Origin: an uncultured Clostridium sp.
Lineage (GTDB): Bacteria > Bacillota > Clostridia > TANB77 > CAG-508
Direction of reading: 5' to 3'
NCBI GenBank assembly: GCA_900553945.1
Contig: USFR01000013.1
Location: 1 to 46,525 of the forward strand
Length of the DNA: 46,525 bases
The notes below the pieces were generated by a model. The model ran no database searches and was not told the DNA's origin. It saw only the letters and a list, made by a program, of their open reading frames with translations. The position numbers and the translations under genes are program-made. Shown here one piece after another: positions 28,019-34,769 of the stretch (the stretch's first letter is position 1; each line of letters starts with the position of its first letter).

Positions 28019-29134
28019 CTATTTTTCTTCTTTATTTTCTTCATGGCCAGTATCTTTTATTTCTTCAAAAAATTCTCTAAAGCCTAACGCAAAAACTGCA
28101 ATTACTATAAGTAAAAATGAAATTGCTTTCCATACACCACTTTCTAATAAAATTATTGCAAACATTCCTAATGAAGCACTTATGCAATATAAAATCATAA
28201 CAGCTTCCTTTTGTGAAAAACCATGTTTTAATAACTTGTGATGCAAATGTCCTGCATCTGGTTTCATAATTCCTTTTATTGATTTGTTTTTTACAATTCT
28301 TCTTACTATTGCAAATAGTGTATCGAATATTGGCAATCCTAAGATTATTATTGGTAATACAACTACAAGTGCTGTATACGTTTTAGCTACTCCTAATATT
28401 GAAATTACAGCTAATGAATATCCTAAGAAGTTTGAACCTGTATCTCCTATAAATGTTTTAGCTGGATTTAAATTGTATGGTAAAAATCCTACTAATGCTC
28501 CAATAAGTGATGTTATTAAAATTATTGAAACTACCGGTGATCCGCTTAATGCAAATACTATAAGCATTGAAACGCATGAAATTATTGAAATTCCTGATGA
28601 TAGACCATCTAGTCCATCTATTAAGTTAATTGCATTTGTTATACCTACAATCCAACCTATTGTAACAATTGTTGAAACTGAGTGTAAAAAGTTTGTTGAA
28701 TCTCCAAATCTTTGGAAAAATGATATGTTTGTTATATCAATTCTTATTCCTGATGCAACAACTATGCATGCTGCTATAATCTGGACTGTTAATTTTGTTA
28801 CTGCTGATAATGATTTAACATCATCTATAAAACATGTAACTACAATTAATAGCATTCCTATAAAGAATCCACATAATTTTAAGTGATAATTTCCTTCAAC
28901 TAAGTTAATTTGATTTTCAAGTGTTAAGCTTATTAGTAAATAAGATATTGAAACTAAAAATCCACAAACTACAGCGACACCTCCAAGTCTTGGCATAACA
29001 ACTTTGTTAATTCTTCTCTCATCTTTTGGATTATCAACTGCTCCTAATTTTTTTGCTAGCTTTATAGTTTTAGGTGTAATCATAAATGCTGTTATAAATG
29101 CAAGCAAAAATGCAATAATAATGTCTCCCCACAT
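28019..29134 (-). CDS. tagO: Undecaprenyl-phosphate sugar-1-phosphate transferase (TagO/WecA/MraY family)
   Basis: Polytopic membrane enzyme that attaches GlcNAc-1-phosphate (by family) to undecaprenyl phosphate, the first step of wall teichoic acid or related polymers. The 371 residues have about ten membrane helices, MPRLGGVAV, the Asp pair in FIDDVKSLS, NLIDGLDGLSSG, NLNPAKTFIGDTGSNFLG, and the cytosolic basic loop IMKPDAGHLHHKLLKHGFSQ that marks the WecA/TagO group rather than MraY. AAGGAGAAAG precedes the ATG. It follows rpiB after 12 bp. The exact sugar cannot be read from sequence. Confidence 0.92.
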   Translation of the reverse strand: MWGDIIIAFLLAFITAFMITPKTIKLAKKLGAVDNPKDERRINKVVMPRLGGVAVVCGFLVSISYLLISLTLENQINLVEGNYHLKLCGFFIGMLLIVVTCFIDDVKSLSAVTKLTVQIIAACIVVASGIRIDITNISFFQRFGDSTNFLHSVSTIVTIGWIVGITNAINLIDGLDGLSSGISIISCVSMLIVFALSGSPVVSIILITSLIGALVGFLPYNLNPAKTFIGDTGSNFLGYSLAVISILGVAKTYTALVVVLPIIILGLPIFDTLFAIVRRIVKNKSIKGIMKPDAGHLHHKLLKHGFSQKEAVMILYCISASLGMFAIILLESGVWKAISFLLIVIAVFALGFREFFEEIKDTGHEENKEEK

Positions 29135-29146
29135 AACTCTTTCTCC

Positions 29147-29590
29147 TTATTTCATATTTTTTTCTTCTATTTTTTTAATCATTTCTAATCTTTCTGAGTA
29201 TCTTCCATTTAGAAATTCTGAATTTAGCCAAGTATCAATTATTTTTGATGCTTCTTCAATTGAAATAAAATCTCCTGCTAAAACTAACACATTTAAGTTT
29301 GAATGTTCTTTTCCATCTTTTGCAGCTTCGATTGATTGACAAATTCCTGCACGTATTCCTTTAAACTTGTTTGCCACCATTGACATTCCAATCCCTGACC
29401 CGCAAATTAATATTGCTTTATCTTCTGTTGGATTCATACTTGAGCATACTTTTTCTGCTATCAAAGGATAGTGTGTTACTTCTGTTGAATCTGTACCAAA
29501 GTCTTTAAATTCAAGTTCTTGACTATCTAAATATTTTTTTATTTTTTCTTTTAACTCATAACCTCTATGGTCTGCTCCTAAAAAAATCAT
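29147..29590 (-). CDS. rpiB: Ribose-5-phosphate isomerase B (RpiB/LacAB family)
   Basis: Interconverts ribose-5-phosphate and ribulose-5-phosphate in the pentose phosphate pathway. The 147 residues carry GADHRGYELKEKIK at the N-terminus, catalytic Cys63 in ILICGSGIGMSM, and KEHSNLNVLVLAGDF, where most relatives have HNxANVL (Ser in place of the second Asn). The ribosome binding site before the ATG is weak (GAGAA). It lies 12 bp before tagO, so the pair is likely one operon, as often seen in Firmicutes. Confidence 0.93.
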   Translation of the reverse strand: MIFLGADHRGYELKEKIKKYLDSQELEFKDFGTDSTEVTHYPLIAEKVCSSMNPTEDKAILICGSGIGMSMVANKFKGIRAGICQSIEAAKDGKEHSNLNVLVLAGDFISIEEASKIIDTWLNSEFLNGRYSERLEMIKKIEEKNMK

Positions 29591-29754
29591 TTTTTCTCAT
29601 ATAATCAATTATATAAAAATGTTAATTTATTAATTGATTAATTCCTTTCTCTCTTTTTAATATATAGTAGTATATCATTGTAGCAATTCATTTACAAGAT
29701 TTTAAAAATTAGTTTGCAAAAAATATGCATAACAATTTCAAAAAAGTAACTCAA

Positions 29755-29802
29755 AGAAAAAGACTGCTGAACAAAATATTTTATATACTTTGTCAACAGT
29801 CT
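29755..29802 (-). terminator. Terminator of the second M23 peptidase gene
   Basis: Imperfect hairpin with AGACTG/CAGTCT ends (29761-29802) and, on the minus strand, a following TTTTTC tract. It lies 36 bp past the stop at 29838. A smaller AAGTTT/AAACTT hairpin lies between them. Confidence 0.7.
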
Positions 29803-29837
29803 GAGAAAGTTTATAAAAAACTTCCCTATCTCTTCTA

Positions 29838-30923
29838 TTAAACATAGTTTTGAGGATTTAATGTGTTACCATTATATCTAATCTCAAAATGTAAATGTGG
29901 TCCAGTTGAGTTACCTGTACTTCCTACTGCAGAAATGTTTTGTCCTTGTGTAACTGTTTGACCTGCTGAAACATATAGTGCACTACAGTGTGCATAATAT
30001 GTTTGATATCCATTTCCGTGGTCTATAATTACTAGGTATCCATAACTTCCCTTCCATCCAGCAAATGTTACTGTTCCTGATGCGGCTGCATATGCTGGTG
30101 TTCCTAAAGCTATAGCAAAGTCTGTTCCTGTGTGGAACCCTGATGATCTCTTACCATATTTTGATGTTATTGTTGCTCCATTAACTGGTCTCATAAATGT
30201 AGCTCCAGTTGCTGGAATGGACGCTCCTGCTGTTCTTGTTGTTGCTGTACCTCTGGCTGACACACTTGTAGCTTTCTTTGCTGCTGCTATTTTTGCTGCT
30301 TCTTCTTTTTTCTTCTTCTCTTCTTGTTGTTTTAGTTCTTCTTGTTGTTTTTCATATTCTTGTACTTTTACTTCAACATCCTTATTTATCTCTGTTTTAG
30401 CAACTTCCACTGTAGTCGTATCTGGATTTATATCCTTTTTATCTTTTTCTTGTTCTTCAATTTCTAGGTTTAATTCTACACCTTCGGTAGTATTAGCTTT
30501 TATTTCATTAACAACAGCTTCTGCTTCCTCTTGTGTATTTACAATCCCCTTTTCATTTCCGTCCAACTTAATTGCATACGTTCTACATTTAATTTCAGCA
30601 CTTTCCTCTACTAAAGCAAGTATTTCTTCTTCTTTAGTTTCGTTTTCTTTAACATTACTTACTAATTCAAGTTCGTACTCTGGCATTGCTTCGATTTTTA
30701 TTGAAGTGATGTTTCCTTCTAAGTTATTTGCAAACTCTTCAATTTTTTCTTGCATTTTGTCCTTATCTTCAATATATCCAATTACTTTACCATTAAGCGT
30801 TACCTTATATAATGGTTTATATTTAATGTAAATGAATGATGCTATTAGTAAAAGACCTACTGTAATAATCGTTGAGATTTTAAACAGTCTTTTCCCATAA
30901 TATTTTATACACTTACTTACGAT
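29838..30923 (-). CDS. Membrane-anchored M23 (LytM-type) metallopeptidase, paralogue 2, unusual start
   Basis: Second wall endopeptidase of the window. The LytM domain shows FHTGTDFAI, YYAHCSA and HLHFEIR; before it is a Lys/Gln/Glu-rich helix (about QEELKQQEEKKKKEEAAK). The first ATG in frame is at 30755, but translation upstream of it stays open to 30927 and encodes a membrane helix (TIITVGLLLIASFIYIKY) plus PLYKVTLNGKVIGYIEDK, matching PMYAVKLNGTIIGYTDTK in the paralogue at 24963. The real protein therefore starts upstream. No ATG, GTG or TTG exists there: a good AAGGAG site points to ATC at 30923, and CTG at 30887 is the only other candidate. Own promoter at 30968-30996. Confidence 0.82.
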   Translation of the reverse strand: MVSKCIKYYGKRLFKISTIITVGLLLIASFIYIKYKPLYKVTLNGKVIGYIEDKDKMQEKIEEFANNLEGNITSIKIEAMPEYELELVSNVKENETKEEEILALVEESAEIKCRTYAIKLDGNEKGIVNTQEEAEAVVNEIKANTTEGVELNLEIEEQEKDKKDINPDTTTVEVAKTEINKDVEVKVQEYEKQQEELKQQEEKKKKEEAAKIAAAKKATSVSARGTATTRTAGASIPATGATFMRPVNGATITSKYGKRSSGFHTGTDFAIALGTPAYAAASGTVTFAGWKGSYGYLVIIDHGNGYQTYYAHCSALYVSAGQTVTQGQNISAVGSTGNSTGPHLHFEIRYNGNTLNPQNYV

Positions 30924-30967
30924 AAATATTCACTCCTTTTCTTATTTTTTGGCGTCGCGCATTTTTA

Positions 30968-30996
30968 ATTATACCATTTGCGACATATTTTAGCAA
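30968..30996 (-). promoter_or_regulatory. Promoter of the second M23 peptidase gene
   Basis: On the minus strand: TTGCTA, a 17-base spacer, then TATAAT, followed about 35 bases later by AAAAGGAGTG. It supports a translation start near 30923 rather than 30755. Confidence 0.65.
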
Positions 30997-31240
30997 TTTT
31001 CATATTTTAGCATTTCCAGCTTTCAGGCATTTTATACATTATCGTAAAAGTACTTTTAAAAGAAAAAGGATTGTCAGCTCCGTTTTTCTTCTTTTTTCTC
31101 TTTTTTCCTTCATCATTTGACATTTGACTTTTGTCTTAAAATATAACCTTTGTATGGATTTGTATATTAAATCTTATGCAGTAATTTATTTTTTTTGCAA
31201 TTTTTTTGCAATATTTTGTCCATTTTAGGACAAAATTTAT

Positions 31241-31312
31241 AAAATACATATCAAAATTTTTTCACACCTTGCCGCCCTACGTGGTGATTCAAAAATTTTA
31301 ATATGTATTTTT
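31241..31312. repeat. Palindromic element, short copy (copy D)
   Basis: A 72-bp copy. Terminal arms AAAATACATAT (31241-31251) and ATATGTATTTTT (31301-31312), with CACACCTTGC and GGTGATTC from the inner parts of the long copies but without the inner hairpin. It is in the same orientation as copy C (opposite to A and B) and begins 20 bp past the stop of the GGDEF gene. Confidence 0.85.
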
Positions 31313-31332
31313 CGCTTGCTATAATATTAAAT

Positions 31333-32259
31333 TTATTTTTTTCTTCTATTTATAATGTAAGTACTTCCCATTACTGATTTAGCCTGATGTTTTACCTGAG
31401 CACCCACTTCCCCAATTTCTAGAGTGTTCTTAAACCTTCCTGGCGTAATTTCAACAACTCCAATTGAAATTGATGTTAAAGGAAATTGTTCTATAATTCC
31501 TCTTCTATTTGCAACTTCTATATATCCCTTTTGAACATCTTCATCACTATAATATCCTAATACATATGTATCAAAATCTGAAATTATATTTTTGCAAATT
31601 TTTTCATAATCCGTTTTTCCAGTGATTGCAACAAAATCATCTCCTCCTATATGCCCGATGAAACTATCCTCTGTTCCCATTTTATGAATATTCTCGACAA
31701 TCGTTCTTGCTGTAAATTTTATTATTTCATCACCATTTGAAAAACCATATGTATCATTGTAAGCTTTAAAGTTATCTAAGTCAAAATAAAACATTGCAAA
31801 CTGTTCTCTATTTAATAATCTCTTTTTCATTTCTGCTTGGATCTGGACATTTCCAGGTAATCCTGTAAGTGGACTTATACGTCTGTTATTTTGTAGCAAA
31901 TTCAAGATATTTTTTACTGTATAATAAAAATATTCTCTGTCTATTGGTTTTACAATAAAATATTCAATTGATTGTTCTAGAATTTTTATTCTATGCTCTT
32001 TTTCCCATTCAGATGAAATAACAACAATAGGAGTAATGCTATTATCCTCATTTTCCCTTATACTTTTGCATAACTCTATAATATCCATGTTAATTGTATC
32101 TTCATCTATTATAATCATATCAGGAATATTTTTTAATGCTATATTTAATTCCTCAGTTTTTACAGATTTAAATTGATAATCTACGTCATCTTTAAAAATC
32201 TGTTTCAATATATTCAATACATTTTGGGTATTATCTATTATATAAATATCTTGAATCAT
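31333..32259 (-). CDS. Receiver-GGDEF protein, probable diguanylate cyclase
   Basis: A 308-residue two-domain regulator. Residues 1-120 form a response-regulator receiver (phosphoacceptor Asp52 in IIIDEDTI, Lys104 in FIVKPIDREY); the N-terminal acidic pair is reduced to one Asp (IIDN), which may affect magnesium binding. Residues about 125-300 form a GGDEF domain with PLTGLPGN, FYFDLDNFKAYNDTYGF and the signature IGGDDF, a variant found in active cyclases. No RxxD inhibitory site is seen five residues before the signature. AAAGGAGAAA precedes the ATG. It is 17 bp after the CmpB-family gene, so likely co-transcribed. Product by family: cyclic di-GMP. Confidence 0.88.
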   Translation of the reverse strand: MIQDIYIIDNTQNVLNILKQIFKDDVDYQFKSVKTEELNIALKNIPDMIIIDEDTINMDIIELCKSIRENEDNSITPIVVISSEWEKEHRIKILEQSIEYFIVKPIDREYFYYTVKNILNLLQNNRRISPLTGLPGNVQIQAEMKKRLLNREQFAMFYFDLDNFKAYNDTYGFSNGDEIIKFTARTIVENIHKMGTEDSFIGHIGGDDFVAITGKTDYEKICKNIISDFDTYVLGYYSDEDVQKGYIEVANRRGIIEQFPLTSISIGVVEITPGRFKNTLEIGEVGAQVKHQAKSVMGSTYIINRRKK

Positions 32260-32276
32260 CTTTTTCTCCTTTGTTT

Positions 32277-33092
32277 TTATGACTTCTTCTCTTCTTTATT
32301 ATTCAAAAATTTAGATATAGCTTCTGAGCTCATTGTTGGAAAAGCCCTTTTTAATCTTGCTAATCTTCTTTCCAATTTCTCTTGTATTTGTTGCTGTTTT
32401 ACTTTTAATTCTCCTAGTAATTCATCTCTGCTTTTAAGTTCTGGTATTTTCTTAATATGTTGATATCCATGATATATTTTAAGATTCTTAAGTTTGTCCA
32501 ATTTATGTGGTGCATTAATTTCAATTGCAGACATTTTGCTTTTAATTTTGTCTGTAATTTGTTCCCAATTTTTAAGTTTAGTGTTGATTTTTATTAATCC
32601 TATAGTAGTAATTACTGTATCAATTATCATTACTGCTAAGCCTGTTCCAACTGCTATTTGTAAATATCTTGTTGGAACCCAATCAACACATTTTTCAACA
32701 AAAGGATGTATTCCTTTCATAAACACTATTCCTAAAATTCCCCAATACATTGAATTTAAAAGACATACTCGTCCTTGTATATTAAACTTTTTATCAGAAT
32801 AATCCCAATATTTTGTTTTAAATGCTATCTCTAAAAATAATCCTACTATATATTCGAATACAGATAATACAATTAATCCAAATAAAAATAATACAAATAT
32901 ATTATCTGTTACATCTTTTAATGATAAATACATAATCATTGCGCCATATCCATATATTGGGCATATTGGTCCGTGTAGGAATCCGCTATTTATTATTTTT
33001 TTCTGTAGTACTGATTTATATACAGATTCTAATAGCCATCCTATAAAAGAATAAATTAGGAAATATGCACAAAGTGTTACAAGTTCATTCAT
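32277..33092 (-). CDS. CmpB-family (type IV ABC permease-like) membrane protein
   Basis: A 271-residue membrane protein matching the pattern of the putative ABC-transporter permease family CmpB (ABC_trans_CmpB): YFLIYSFIGWLLESVYKSV, GFLHGPICPIYGYGA, then GRVCLLNSMYWGILGI. Five or so helices fill the first ~170 residues. The cytosolic C-terminal ~100 residues are charged and helical (LKVKQQQIQEKLERRLARLK). No ABC ATPase gene is nearby, so transporter activity is unproven. GAAAGGAACG precedes the ATG. Upstream of the receiver-GGDEF gene in an apparent two-gene operon. Confidence 0.8.
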   Translation of the reverse strand: MNELVTLCAYFLIYSFIGWLLESVYKSVLQKKIINSGFLHGPICPIYGYGAMIMYLSLKDVTDNIFVLFLFGLIVLSVFEYIVGLFLEIAFKTKYWDYSDKKFNIQGRVCLLNSMYWGILGIVFMKGIHPFVEKCVDWVPTRYLQIAVGTGLAVMIIDTVITTIGLIKINTKLKNWEQITDKIKSKMSAIEINAPHKLDKLKNLKIYHGYQHIKKIPELKSRDELLGELKVKQQQIQEKLERRLARLKRAFPTMSSEAISKFLNNKEEKKS

Positions 33093-33126
33093 AAATAATT
33101 TCGTTCCTTTCTAAGGGCTTAAATCT

Positions 33127-33191
33127 AGTTAGAAAAGAATTAAATTTTTGTACAAATCTTATTTTTTCAAAAATTGTAATTCTTTTTAACT
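33127..33191. repeat. Long imperfect inverted repeat before the CmpB-family gene
   Basis: Arms AGTTAGAAAAGAATTAAATT (33127-33146, continuing to 33150) and the matching right arm (33168-33191) pair over about 24 bases with few mismatches. It sits 14 bp past the stop of the Ig-like protein gene and upstream of the CmpB-family gene, so it is probably a terminator, though no clear T-run follows on the minus strand. Confidence 0.5.
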
Positions 33192-33204
33192 TCTTTTTTT
33201 ATAA

Positions 33205-34287
33205 TTATTGTTTAACGTATTCACATTCTCCTGAATCTTCAGCGTATACTTCTTCTTGTTCTGCATATGCTTTTACTTTAATAGTATTTTTGCCTTCAAC
33301 ACACTTTAATTCTAATTCATATTCTTTAATGTCCTCTGGATTATCAAATTCTTTTTCAAAGCTTTCTCCATTAAATTCATATTCTATTCTTTTTATTCCT
33401 TTTGAATATGATATGGTTGCATATATTTTGCTAAAGTCACTTTCTGCTGTGAAGCTTATTTTAGGAGTTCCTGCATATAAATCGATTTTCTTGTTGTATG
33501 CTCCTGTATTATTTGCTTTATCTACTGCTGAAATTATTATATTGTTTTCTTCTGCATCACTAAGTGGTATTGTTGCTTTTATTGTTTTTGAGTCTATTCT
33601 GTCTGATATTTCTTTTTCAGCTTCACCATTTATTGAATATATTAATTTTGAAATTTCTGTTTCATCTACTGCTGTTACAATTAAATTTTTTCCTTGTACT
33701 TTTACATTTATTTCTGGTTTTATTTTGTCAACTCCAATGTCTGTACTATATGATTGAATATATTTTGTAATGACATTATTTCTTGTTGTTACTGTAACTA
33801 ATATAGTATTGTTTCCTTTGGGAATTCCTATATTATCTAATTTCATTTGGTTTCCGCCGTTACCTTTTACTGGATCAACATGTCCAAGTGCTTTTATTCC
33901 GTCATCGTTTTGTAATTCATCGTCTTGTTCGTCTGTTGAATCAGTTGAATTGCTTGCTATGCTTTCATATTGATCGATTTCATCTGACGTAACGTTTCCT
34001 CTATACCATTGATACGCAACGCTTTCTATTGCTTCTGTGTATGATACTTGTATAGATAAAATGTCTTCATTTGCATTTAATATAATTTGTGGGCCTTGAT
34101 TCTGATTAGTATTTGATGAATTTATTATTTTATTGTTTTCTACTATTGAATATCCTGCTTTTCCTATAAAGCATAGTGCAAATATTATTATTAATATTGC
34201 ATATACTTTTATTATTTTCTTTGTGTCTTCGGGATTTTTTCTTACTTTTGCTTTTTTAGGTCCACTATGGTCTAATATTTGATTCAA
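33205..34287 (-). CDS. Membrane-anchored Ig-like domain protein, function unknown
   Basis: A 360-residue protein with a basic cytosolic N-terminus, one membrane helix (about residues 26-45, VYAILIIIFALCFIGKAGYS) and a large extracellular part. Beta-strand patterns repeat: GNNTILVTVTTRNNVITKYI, LIVTAVDETEISKLIYSING, IIISAVDKANNTGAYNKKI and EGKNTIKVKAYAEQEEV. These look like two or three Ig-like/bacterial Ig modules after an acidic Ser/Asp linker. The start is TTG with AGAAAGGA upstream; no ATG lies nearby in frame. It is monocistronic, downstream of the palindrome-rich gap. Similar fold to modules in the giant surface proteins, but no family name can be given. Confidence 0.7.
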   Translation of the reverse strand: MNQILDHSGPKKAKVRKNPEDTKKIIKVYAILIIIFALCFIGKAGYSIVENNKIINSSNTNQNQGPQIILNANEDILSIQVSYTEAIESVAYQWYRGNVTSDEIDQYESIASNSTDSTDEQDDELQNDDGIKALGHVDPVKGNGGNQMKLDNIGIPKGNNTILVTVTTRNNVITKYIQSYSTDIGVDKIKPEINVKVQGKNLIVTAVDETEISKLIYSINGEAEKEISDRIDSKTIKATIPLSDAEENNIIISAVDKANNTGAYNKKIDLYAGTPKISFTAESDFSKIYATISYSKGIKRIEYEFNGESFEKEFDNPEDIKEYELELKCVEGKNTIKVKAYAEQEEVYAEDSGECEYVKQ

Positions 34288-34437
34288 TTAAATCATTCCT
34301 TTCTAACAAATGGAATATTAATTCCATTTACACGTCAAAATTATAACATAACCGTTTACAAATTCAAACCATTTTTTCAAAATTATTCCGCAATGTATTT
34401 TAGATTTTATGAATGCTTTTTAAACTTTTTGCAAAAG

Positions 34438-34611
34438 AAAGAACAATACATATAAAATTTTTGAATCACCGCGCAGGGACCAAACGAACGAAGTGAATTC
34501 GATTGAAGCATTCTACCCGATTTGAAAATAAAAATGATAAATTTTTATTTTCAAGAATCGAGGAATGCAGGGCAGCAAGGTGTGAAAAAATTTTCATATG
34601 TATTGTTCTTT
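34438..34611. repeat. Palindromic element, full-length copy (copy B)
   Basis: A 174-bp nested palindrome of the same family as copy A. The outer arms read AAAGAACAATACATAT and ATATGTATTGTTCTTT: both arms differ from the other copies by the same complementary change (AACAAT/ATTGTT for AAAAAT/ATTTTT). Inside are CACCGCGCAG, GCATTC/GAATGC, and a perfect 14-bp inner hairpin TTGAAAATAAAAAT with a 5-base loop. Its left ~65 bases match copy C almost perfectly. Confidence 0.85.
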
Positions 34612-34625
34612 ATATGCCAATTAAT

Positions 34626-34749
34626 AAGAACATTATATTTATTTTTTTGTTCCTTGCTAAAATCTTTTACCGCCCACTAAACTTCGTTTAGAAGGCTAGG
34701 TAAAAACTTTCAAACTGCGCGTCACTAAAAAATAAAATATAATGTTCTT
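34626..34749. repeat. Second type of palindromic element
   Basis: A 124-bp palindrome beside copy B. Its 13-bp perfect ends AAGAACATTATAT/ATATAATGTTCTT continue with near-complementary T/A-rich tracts. Within it TTTTACC pairs with GGTAAAA around a small hairpin CTAAAC-TTC-GTTTAG (34677-34691). It shares only the GCGCAG/CTGCGC core with the other family. It ends 20 bp past the pcrA stop codon, so it may also act as a terminator. Confidence 0.7.
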
Positions 34750-34769
34750 TCTTTTGCAATAATTTTATA

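Larger units (their letters stand above)
30924..31332. other. Intergenic region between the second M23 gene and the GGDEF gene
   Basis: About 410 bases without a supported gene. It holds the M23 promoter (30968-30996), a perfect 9-bp inverted repeat ATTTTGTCC/GGACAAAAT (31213-31236), and palindromic copy D (31241-31312). The segment 31000-31200 is AT-rich and shows nothing recognisable. Confidence 0.7.
34288..34769. other. Palindrome-rich intergenic region after pcrA
   Basis: About 480 bases with no supported gene. It contains palindromic copy B (34438-34611) and a second, different palindrome (34626-34749). Both are bracketed by a 14-bp inverted pair GCAAAAGAAAGAAC (34431-34444) and GTTCTTTCTTTTGC (34744-34757). 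Confidence 0.8.

Noticed and set aside
32277..33092. A complete ABC transporter at the CmpB-family gene
   Set aside because: No ATPase or binding-protein gene is adjacent; only the family resemblance of the membrane protein is supported.
34503..34691. A 62-residue plus-strand frame after pcrA
   Set aside because: It crosses both palindromic elements and has no binding site; it arises from the repeats.
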